Of a stretch of DNA of 64,000 bases, positions 56,563 through 64,000 are shown in pieces. How positions within the stretch are numbered: position 1 is the first letter of the stretch; every line of letters begins with the position of its first letter. The position numbers and the translations under genes were made by a program. The notes under the pieces were generated by a model that saw only the letters and a list, made by a program, of their open reading frames with translations, ran no database searches and was not told the DNA's origin. This DNA comes from Nemertoderma westbladi (taxonomy: Eukaryota > Xenacoelomorpha > Nemertodermatida > Nemertodermatidae), in NCBI GenBank assembly GCA_032718475.1, contig JAUCBJ010007602.1, forward strand, positions 1 through 64,000, in the 5' to 3' direction.

Positions 56563-59178
56563 AATTGAAGAGATACGCCTATTCCTACTATTGGAAGAGA
56601 CGGTAACAATACCTGCAATATCCTACTGTAAAGTTTGTAAATCAAATCATAAATCCGACCTTCTCACCAAAACAGTAAACTCTAAGTAAGCGAATATATT
56701 GCAGTATCGATCTCTTATAACCGGTGAGGCAGAAAACAGTCTACGAGCAGACAAACTTCGATAAAACAAATCCCGCGCAGCGAATCCTAAAATCAGGCTG
56801 ACTCACTGACGGACTAAGAGGCTCGTATACTTTGCCGCGGTGTGATTTATATGGTTGAGCAAAGGGGCGCTAGCTAGGTATAGAGCAGATATTTGGAGAT
56901 GTCTAACTAGCGGGCAAAGCACAGTACGGACTAAGTTAATTTTATATATTTCGAGGTGTAAATAATTTCTAACGCGCGTGTGTTAATTCTGAACGGTCAA
57001 AAACAGTTTTGCTCCTTCACATATATAATTACTGGGTACGGTGTGCATTTACGAATATTCTAATTTTGTAACTTGTAGGTCCAATACTCACGAATGATAA
57101 GGTCCCTTCCCCTCTTGCGTATTTCCAGGACTCAAATTCAGGCATAAGGTTAATACTACGCCCAGAATTCGGCAATTTTAGGTACCAGGTCCCTGATACT
57201 AAGAAGAGATGTGTTAGTTTACTACTGTAGGCGTACGGGTACTAATAGCTATCCTGGCTCCTATCTAGAATTCTAGTCACCCAGGTAGTCCGGGTAACTT
57301 CCTATTAGGGCGTTGGCGGGGACACGGTAGATGTTAGTATATCCCTGATAGCCTCAATTTATTTGCGCCTAGTGTAAACTGCCCTACCGCCTGAACGGTA
57401 CAATCCCAATTCAGGTGAAAACACAGCAACCCCCCTAGCCTACAAGTTCTGATGTAATGGACACTGTTGTACGGCAAATAGTCGCACACACACCTGTACT
57501 TAGCAAGAGTTAAGCGTACAGTTTGCTGCACCCTAACCAATGTGTATGCCTTGTACCGGTGTGCCTACGTCCTATCTGCGTACTAGTATCTGCTCTCTCT
57601 CCCTCCCCCGTAGGAATGTGAAGGTCTACTGTGGGTTTTCCTGAATCAAGACAGTACAGTCCCTATGATGTAATTTTAGGCTTGCAGCGTGTCACTACGT
57701 CTACCTCTTGATCTTTTGGTCTTATACTTAGGTAGCAAGGATCGAACGCTGTCTAACCTTTCAGGCGATGGGCGAATAACTCTAAGATGGTATTGCGGGT
57801 TGTCTCTCGTCTACATTCCCGTGATGTTCCCGTTCATTGCTGCGGCCCGATCTCTAGCCGGCCATCCTGTCCCTGAGTTTGTTCACCGTAGTGAATTCAT
57901 AGTAAAACAGAAAAGCTGAGAGAATATTCTGACTTTATTACAGAAGACACAATTATAATACAATGTAATCTGAGAATAAACTAAGCACGACAGAATAAAT
58001 CTGAGAAGTATAGATTGAAAATTGAAGATAGTGTGAGTGATAACTAATGAACGAATCGCACCTTTATATACTAAATTTGTGCTGCAATCAATCGAGAAAA
58101 TTCTCGATTGTTCTATGGGTTCTAACAAGGTTTTAAAGATAGCTTATTGGTCCAGCTAATATATAACTTGCACGACATTGGTTACAATCAAATAACTACA
58201 GCCTTATTGGTACAGACAAATGCAATTAATTTGTAGCGGTTAATTTAAATGAGTTGAAATTCTGCACAAAAAATAATTCGCACTTACTAGGATTCGAACT
58301 CGATACCTACTACACATATAATTTCCAACGCTCTACCAACTGAGCTACTGAACCACTTGACCGATAGATACACAATAGATAGAACCAATACTAATGAGAA
58401 CTCAAAGCAATCTTTACAAAGTTAATTCGAATAAAATAAAATTTTGAAAATCCACGGCATTTAGGGAATATAATTCTATACCGCTCCATGAAAACAGGAT
58501 ATTATCGTGCATAAAAATATACGGTTTTCACCAATAATCAATCAAACTATAGAATACTTAGGGCGTACTTACATATTTACAATTAAATTTCAAACAATAC
58601 TTCCTTTCTACGTAATGATTCGATACAAAATAATTACAAATTCAAACTTTACGTATTTAAGGCTTTACTAAGTAAGTACAATATAAATCTAAATTAAATT
58701 CACCAATATAAATCTATTGCATCTCAATATTGCATAAATTTAAACAATTACAAATACAAATAAATGAAAACAATAAGAAAGGCTCGCGAGTCTTCCATCT
58801 ACTATTGCATCCCAAATATTGCATAAATTCAAGTAATTACAAATACTTTCGTACCTAAATGTAGATTGCATAAGTTTGGAATAATTACAAATATGAGTCT
58901 TTCTGAGCACAAAATTTTCCATCTATAAAACTTTCTATTTCACTGTAAATACAAATACTGCTTATAAAATATAAATTGCATAATATTCGGAACTCTTTAG
59001 GTAAGTTCGGAATAATCACAAATATAAAATATAAATTCTTACAAATATAAATCTTTCAAATATAAGTTCCTTCTAAATATAAACACTTAAATTTTCTAAA
59101 TATAAAACATATAATTCAAAATAAATCACTAATCATAAGAAAGGCCCACGAGTCTTCCGTCCACCCTTGCCCTCCCTT
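56563..59178. other. Region left of BEL #2: probably 3' LTR/UTR plus unknown sequence
   Basis: No gene is supported; frames at 57334-57540 and 57689-57919 are short and unrecognised. In element sense this lies downstream of the accessory gene, so the BEL #2 3' LTR must fall here or just outside, but its partner LTR is off-window and the borders cannot be set. 58620-59110 is AT-rich with a diverged repeat TTGCATAAATT...AATTACAAATA recurring at ~60-70-bp spacing. A perfect palindrome CAATCGAGAA-AA-TTCTCGATTG lies near 58087-58108. Confidence 0.4.
58280..58352 (-). repeat. tRNA-like sequence, minus strand
   Basis: On the minus strand: TAGCTCAGTTGGTAGAGCG (a perfect D-arm with A-box) and, about 30 nt on, GAGTTCGAATCC (B-box). 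The D stem GCTC/GAGC pairs, but the anticodon and T stems do not, so it is a tRNA pseudogene or SINE head. Confidence 0.5.
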
Positions 59179-62100
59179 TTATCGCTTAGTAGATCGAGCC
59201 CTGCCGCGTCCTCGAAAACTGCGCACAGGTGACTTTGCTCGCGATATGGGACTTGTGGGGCGAGTCACTGGTTTACTTGGGACGTTGAGGGACGGTGCGA
59301 CTATTTCCTCGCAAATTCGTCTATTTGGCATCCCAAAACCTCGACCAATTCCTCGTGACCGATCAGTTGTCGCTACAGTTGGTAGAACGTCTGGGAACTC
59401 GCGAAAGGCGGACGACGCAGACCCAAGAGTAGCTTGCGCCCCCTGTTGATCAGCTGGTGTATGTCCCGATCCTCCTACCGGTTCTCTTGGAAGTGATACC
59501 GTATCCCGAGTAACTCGAATAGTCGGCTCAACTCCCTTGCGTTCTTCTACATTAATAATTTTCTTTAATTGTTGGCCCACTTTCTGGACCCGTATGATCC
59601 TACCCTGTCCGTCCTCCCGAGGGTGACGTGCAGACGGCGCAACCGGAGTGGCTGATATATTCGTCGCCTCTAGGACCTCCTCTTCCTCGAATACGCTCGC
59701 TCGTATACGTTTGTGGTAAAACGCGGCTCGGTACGCCCATGCGACGGTTAACCAAGCTCCCTTGTTCCGCTTTTCAGTTCGGAAACGATCGAATTCACCA
59801 TACGTAATCCGATTAACGACTTTCTGAAAATTCCACGTGTTTTTGTTATCTGGGTGAATCTGTAACAGATACTCGCGCACCACTCGGAATCCGCTGTCGT
59901 GGGGCAAAATATCAACAACCTCGATAAGTTCGTCATATTGGGGCATAGCGGAGATATATCCTTCCGACATCATCGTCTGAGGGTTTACCGCCCAAAATCC
60001 GAGATGCGCTCTCATCGGAAACCGTCTTCTCTGTGCCGATACATGTTCGTCGGCTAAATCTTCCCACTCATCAAATAACTTCCTCACAAGTTTTACAGAT
60101 TCGTGTTCATAAGGTATATCTCTCAGTTGGCATTCAGATGCTCGATGTCCCTTTATATTGCAGTAAGTACATTGAGCCATAAATCTCCAGCAAGTATAAA
60201 AGGTATGAGACCCTTGATCCCCACACCATCCACAGATTAGCTGAGTCGTAGTAATGTGCTTTCCACTGCACTTTGCCATATGATGTCCAGCGACGCCACA
60301 TTTACTACACATCGTATTGGCAGGGTACCACACTCGTTCGTATATAAGATCTCCAATCGGTCGAGCGCTTCCTCCCATACTATAATCGTAATCATCTGGG
60401 TCTATGGGTTGGTAGGTTTCTGAAGGTTGTAGGCAAACTATAGCATCTGTTGCTTCAAGTTGTCGAATCTCCGTCTGAGATTTCTTCGGGAGGTTCCTTT
60501 CAATCTCAAGAAGTTCCTCTAAAGGATCGTCGGCGATCGTAGTAGTTACTTCGAATTCATCACCAAGGTGACCGATAGGCGCGCGCGTCTGCCGTGATTC
60601 ATCCGTAATTTCCACGATACGTTCTCCTTCATAGGGTAACAATGTAAACATAGATGGTCTTTCGATAAGAGATCCCGCACAGCGAAGATACACGTCTCGA
60701 AATATGCTAAATCCTGCTCGAGTAAAGGCATTACACTGAGCGTCGGAGTTGTAGAAGGGTTCAAGGAATCGTCTAAACACGTCGGTACGAATTCTCCCTT
60801 CCATGTAGAACGTATGATCTTCTCCGAGACAAAGTGGATGTCTTTTGAGAGTCCGAGACACAATGTCGGCGATTAGGCAAACATTCACTGACGACTCTAT
60901 CGCTAAATAATATTGTAAGACCGCTCTTGGAGGTGACGTAATAGCCCAATACACGCATCCTCTCCATTTAAGCTGTGATTCAAACTCACTCATATCTGGA
61001 GTATCACCTTCTCCATAAGTTTCAATATACTTGTTCCTTTTACCTTCCTTATAATCCCAATTGAATAACAGGTAGGAAATGTATCCAGTTCCAGTCTTCT
61101 GAGTATTATACTCACGAAAATATCCCTGTTCTATAGACCACAGAATAAGAGGTCGAGTGTCGACGTATGGTGTCGGTAGTCGGTCATCGCTGTCCGTCAT
61201 GCCGGCGAAGTCGCTAATTAAATCCTCCCTTACTCCTGATCCAACCTTTACAACAGTTTTATCTAAAATCATGTTTCTTACCATCTTCGGTAACATTCTA
61301 GCGTCAATATTACAAGCTTGGTCCATCTTCTTTACTATATCGGTGATAAGATGGTGTCGCTTTGTATTCGCTGGAGGTATCGGCATTCGTTTGTCGCTCC
61401 TCTGTCTACTGAAAACGTGCAGAACTCCGTCCGCCGCTCTAATCTGTATAGTCTTAGAAGTCAAACTTTGCTGATGACTGCCGCCCTCGTTATCGTAAAA
61501 CATATAACCGTTTTCCTGAAACGATCTAAACGTCCTAGTCCATTCATCCAACAATTCTTCCGAAGGTTGCCAAATCTTCTCTATATCCTTATCCTCATCG
61601 AAACGAATAACCTTACCTCGCCAATCTGCGGCAATATCCGTATCCGACTCGAAGGTTCCGATTCCAATCCATAAACGAATCGTCTTGGTTAGATATCCTT
61701 TCAGATTACTCGGAGCTATGTCGGCACCAGCTCTATCCAGTTCCTTAAAATCTTGGATATGAGGTGGAACGTTGTTCACGACCTTTTGAGTAATATGTCT
61801 ACGTAAATCATATATCTTACTCATATCGCTGAAAACAACTGCAGGAAGAAACTCCAAGTTTGAAATGATTTCTGGATGATCCACGATGGGTATTTCGTAC
61901 GTCGTATCCTGTCGGACTGGTATACTAATAGGGAAATTGAGTGTCGTACTCAATGGTTTCGTAGCTGAAGTACTATACGGTTGCATTTCTCTTGGCCTCT
62001 CCGGGGATGCAATCTGTAATCTCTGAATAACGTTTTGAGCAAAGTTTATGCTCTCGAAAACTTCCGGTGTCATCTCCTTAGCTGAAGTTTGATCGTGTGA

Positions 62101-62904
62101 CGTCCAATGGCAAGGTAGGCTCGCGAGTCTTCCACCCCATTCTTCCATCTCACCTTTCTCGAAAGCCTTGTAGGCTCTGTATAGGCTAAGAGCTTCTTTC
62201 TTTTCGCGGGTTGACTGATTCGCCTCGTCCAGCGTAAGTTCAAATACATCGGGTTCAACAACCTTAGGTGGGTAAATGACAGTTTCTCCCGCCTTTGGTC
62301 CGGTCATAGCAAATGAATGATATGGATTCGATAAAGGATACCCTCCTTCCTGGTAGCGTAGTTGTTGATGATTCGAACACCTCGCCAATATCGGTTCGGG
62401 ATTTTCCTTATTCAAACGCATCGGAATCGCATTTCGTTGTTCGCGCATACAAGAACCGCATTGATAATAAAGTTTATAAACTGAAAATGCTTCCTTGGTT
62501 TCTCTATCGTCCCCTCGAGTTCGTCTGTAAAGATGCATTCCATCGAATTCATCGCGTACCGCGGGCATAGGTTCGTGCGCCTTTAGGTATTGCATGGTAT
62601 GATACAAACGACTAATTTCAGTATCGGGGTCTTCGCTAATGTCTCCCGTATCACACAAAGCATCGTACGGGTAAAGTTCGTTGAAGGTTTGGCGCAAACT
62701 TTCGATTCTTTCGTTTAATGCGTTTTGCCTTCTCTTTAATACATTCGAGTCATATTTAGTTCTCGCGAGTTTCGCTGTACTTTCCGATAATTCTTTTATA
62801 CCAAATATAGTGTAATCCTTGGCTCCAAATCTTTCGAATGGCGCTGCTGCCTCCTCTTGGATATCATATCCCCATCTCGGCTCTCCTTGTATCCCTTTCT
62901 CCAT
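59179..62904 (-). CDS. BEL-borne accessory protein: exonuclease-like domain + zinc knuckles, 1241 aa
   Basis: Intact ORF from an ATG at 62904. Residues 1-140 are helical and charged. A C149-x2-C152 pair with C176-x2-H179 may bind zinc. The 460-690 region has DEDD-exonuclease features: FYDNEGG (D471, E473), ILDKTVVKVGSGVREDL (K553, G555, D561), VDTRPLILW (D582) and YYLAIES (Y665-E670) where the family has Y-A-A-x-D-A. Three knuckles follow: C866-x2-C869-x4-H-x4-C, C891-x2-C894-x5-H900-x4-C905 and C912-x2-C915-x4-H920-x4-C925. The C-terminus (about 1180-1241) is Arg/Gly/Ser-rich. The homologue in BEL #1 shares motif order. A nucleic-acid-binding, possibly exonucleolytic protein is inferred; the Glu in the third motif may mean altered or lost catalysis. 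It is not a known BEL env: no signal peptide or TM helix is seen. Confidence 0.8.
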   Translation of the reverse strand: MEKGIQGEPRWGYDIQEEAAAPFERFGAKDYTIFGIKELSESTAKLARTKYDSNVLKRRQNALNERIESLRQTFNELYPYDALCDTGDISEDPDTEISRLYHTMQYLKAHEPMPAVRDEFDGMHLYRRTRGDDRETKEAFSVYKLYYQCGSCMREQRNAIPMRLNKENPEPILARCSNHQQLRYQEGGYPLSNPYHSFAMTGPKAGETVIYPPKVVEPDVFELTLDEANQSTREKKEALSLYRAYKAFEKGEMEEWGGRLASLPCHWTSHDQTSAKEMTPEVFESINFAQNVIQRLQIASPERPREMQPYSTSATKPLSTTLNFPISIPVRQDTTYEIPIVDHPEIISNLEFLPAVVFSDMSKIYDLRRHITQKVVNNVPPHIQDFKELDRAGADIAPSNLKGYLTKTIRLWIGIGTFESDTDIAADWRGKVIRFDEDKDIEKIWQPSEELLDEWTRTFRSFQENGYMFYDNEGGSHQQSLTSKTIQIRAADGVLHVFSRQRSDKRMPIPPANTKRHHLITDIVKKMDQACNIDARMLPKMVRNMILDKTVVKVGSGVREDLISDFAGMTDSDDRLPTPYVDTRPLILWSIEQGYFREYNTQKTGTGYISYLLFNWDYKEGKRNKYIETYGEGDTPDMSEFESQLKWRGCVYWAITSPPRAVLQYYLAIESSVNVCLIADIVSRTLKRHPLCLGEDHTFYMEGRIRTDVFRRFLEPFYNSDAQCNAFTRAGFSIFRDVYLRCAGSLIERPSMFTLLPYEGERIVEITDESRQTRAPIGHLGDEFEVTTTIADDPLEELLEIERNLPKKSQTEIRQLEATDAIVCLQPSETYQPIDPDDYDYSMGGSARPIGDLIYERVWYPANTMCSKCGVAGHHMAKCSGKHITTTQLICGWCGDQGSHTFYTCWRFMAQCTYCNIKGHRASECQLRDIPYEHESVKLVRKLFDEWEDLADEHVSAQRRRFPMRAHLGFWAVNPQTMMSEGYISAMPQYDELIEVVDILPHDSGFRVVREYLLQIHPDNKNTWNFQKVVNRITYGEFDRFRTEKRNKGAWLTVAWAYRAAFYHKRIRASVFEEEEVLEATNISATPVAPSARHPREDGQGRIIRVQKVGQQLKKIINVEERKGVEPTIRVTRDTVSLPREPVGGSGHTPADQQGAQATLGSASSAFREFPDVLPTVATTDRSRGIGRGFGMPNRRICEEIVAPSLNVPSKPVTRPTSPISRAKSPVRSFRGRGRARSTKR

Positions 62905-63561
62905 AATTAGGGTGTAGTTACATAATCATTACTACTAGAGGGAATACAACAGAGTTTGTAGTTAGTTGTGAGGAGACGTGAGAGTTTCGTCTGCCCTTTG
63001 GGCTCGACAACGCTCTAACCTCCTACCCATAGCCTAAGATCTAGGGTTTCTTTAATGACACGCTGCTTCTTATCTAAAATTTTTGCCGAAATAAAAACGA
63101 ATTTGGGCTAAACTGGCCGTGAGTCTAAAATACTCACTTTTTGATCCCAAACTATTATCAGAAAATAAGCAGTCAAGAATTAGTAATAAATATAGGGGAG
63201 TCTATTTTGACGTAACTTATTGAAACAAGACCGTGTAAAATTTTATTAAAATTTTAAGAAAGGCTCGCAAGTCTTCCTCTCTTGTTTCTCTAATTTTAAG
63301 TTCCACCCGACTGTACCCTGAAATCTATTCACTGGAGAAATTTTTAAAAATTTTTCAAATCCAAATGGATTGTCTAAAATTTCGAAAATGTCTCAATATT
63401 GTGAGTTCCAAGTAGAATTCCATTTCTTATACCTACAAATCCCGCTCCTATGTGACACATAAGGGTACTACCCTCAATGTTCACATATAAAGACAATGGA
63501 ATTCTACCGCTGTCCTTACTACGGTGTACAGGTACGTGGAAATCTATTTGTAAACTTCTAA
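62905..63561 (-). other. BEL #2 spacer between pol and the accessory gene
   Basis: 657 bp with no ORF. A possible splice acceptor on the minus strand, TTGTATTCCCTCTAG, ends about 30 nt upstream of the accessory ATG (plus strand about 62935-62949), so expression from a spliced subgenomic RNA is plausible. The recurring GGCTCGCAAGTCTTCC phrase lies at 63256-63277. Confidence 0.4.
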
Positions 63562-64000
63562 TTATTTACTTGTATTAGGTGGAGATTTGTAGTCTCCAGA
63601 CTCGTTACGAGTTTCTTCAAGAAGTACGAGACGTTGAGTCGGTCTGTCTACTGTACGACCGTCAATTGTCCGTACTGTCACAGTTCTTGTCACTCCATCC
63701 ATAGATGGATGTGTGGCTAAAATGACACCTGTTATCCAGAAGCGTCTTTTTAGATTCACTTCTGCCAACAGCACGTGATCTCCCGGCTTTAATGCGCGGG
63801 TGTTATTGTACCATGTTGTTCTGGCAGAAATAGAGGGCAAATAATGGTTTTGCCATATTTCCCAGAATTTGTTAGCCAGTAGTTGCGTGATTTTCCACGC
63901 TTTTCTACCGTAACTGTCGCTTTCTATTGGAATAGAAATCGGCGTTAATGTCGTCGGTGCCTGCATAAGCAGGTGTGCCGGTGTTAAAGCAAACTGGGAT
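63562..64000 (-). CDS. pol: BEL #2 pol, integrase C-terminal end (partial)
   Basis: Open from the window edge to the stop at 63562. It reads FALTPAHLLMQAP, then AWKITQLLANKFWEIWQNHY, ARTTWYNN, LKPGDHVLLAEV, RRFWITGVILATHPSMDGV and RPTQRLVLLEET. This is the DUF5641-type C-terminal domain of BEL/Pao integrase, homologous to 16782-17410 of BEL #1 in order and key residues (LTPxHLL, W-x(A/V)-x-V, DG-x-R-T-V, RP-x-Q-R-L). The rest of pol lies to the right. No stops or shifts are seen in the visible part. Confidence 0.9.
   Translation of the reverse strand, partial: SQFALTPAHLLMQAPTTLTPISIPIESDSYGRKAWKITQLLANKFWEIWQNHYLPSISARTTWYNNTRALKPGDHVLLAEVNLKRRFWITGVILATHPSMDGVTRTVTVRTIDGRTVDRPTQRLVLLEETRNESGDYKSPPNTSK

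Larger units (their letters stand above)
59179..64000 (-). mobile_element. BEL/Pao LTR retrotransposon #2, 3' part (runs off the window)
   Basis: On the minus strand, the pol C-terminus (63562-64000) is followed by a 657-bp spacer and an intact 1241-codon accessory gene (59179-62904). The order is the same as in BEL #1 (integrase end, spacer, exonuclease-like gene, 3' end), which supports one lineage despite strong divergence. LTR, gag and most of pol lie outside or are undefined. A phrase AAGAAAGGCTCGCGAGTC recurs with small changes at 58775, 59138, 62112 and 63256. Confidence 0.8.

Noticed and set aside
58280-58352. Functional tRNA gene on the minus strand
   Set aside because: The D-arm and B-box are good, but the anticodon and T stems do not pair, so it is kept only as a tRNA-like repeat.
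59179-62904. The 1241-aa ORF as a BEL envelope gene
   Set aside because: No signal peptide, no transmembrane helix and no furin-type site are seen; exonuclease-like motifs and zinc knuckles fit a nucleic-acid protein instead.

Overview
This window is metazoan, repeat-dominated nuclear DNA. It holds one convincing single-exon host gene, a class A GPCR, and several layers of transposons nested in satellite DNA. There is no bacterial operon structure, no rRNA and no CRISPR. BEL/Pao, Gypsy, CR1-like and Helentron/pearl-like elements together with tRNA-derived SINE-like sequences suggest an invertebrate. The pearl-like element with a (CAGT)n core is reminiscent of molluscs, but the species cannot be fixed from sequence alone.

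Layout. 1-2137: AT-rich segment with minus-strand genes of unknown family (a Cys/His zinc-finger protein cut by the window edge and a 264-aa orphan followed by an overlapping 95-aa frame); it may be virus- or Polinton-like, unproven. 2138-6639: non-coding, with a 95-bp tandem repeat and tRNA-like SINE heads. 6640-9370: a decayed CR1/L2-like LINE split by a 1.8-kb Helentron/pearl-like insertion (6996-8806). 9371-10915: decayed gag-like coiled-coil sequence. 10916-28060: a ~47-bp satellite interrupted by a defective BEL/Pao retrotransposon (11276-22524, LTRs about 1.48 kb, TSD CCGGTC) and by copy 1 of a ~1.65-kb repeat unit. 28061-39208: copy 2 of that unit, split by a Gypsy element (28131-37703, 264-bp LTRs, TSD AAACC), which is itself split by a CR1-like LINE (31807-35326). 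39209-43010: non-coding with SINEs. 43011-45230: GPCR. 45956-46851: foldback element. 46860-47500: decayed LINE. 48215-56562: an 8.3-kb minisatellite with higher-order repeats. 59179-64000: the 3' part of a second BEL/Pao element on the minus strand.

The most interesting observation is that both BEL/Pao elements carry an extra gene downstream of pol. In the right element it is an intact 1241-aa ORF; in the left it is a homologous reading frame broken only by in-frame stops. The encoded proteins share a DEDD 3'-5' exonuclease-like core (a DNEG motif, a K-(V/I)-G-x3-(R/K)-x-D motif, and Y-x3-E-S where the family usually has Y-A-A-x-D) followed by three CCHC-type zinc knuckles. I know of no standard BEL/Pao gene of this kind. 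The left element keeps gag, protease, the integrase C-terminus and this accessory frame, but has lost RT, RNase H and the integrase core. Its LTRs are nevertheless nearly identical, so it was probably mobilised in trans. A ~28-nt motif recurs three times in each of its LTRs and once each in gag and in the accessory gene, in different reading frames, which suggests a cis-acting nucleic-acid signal.
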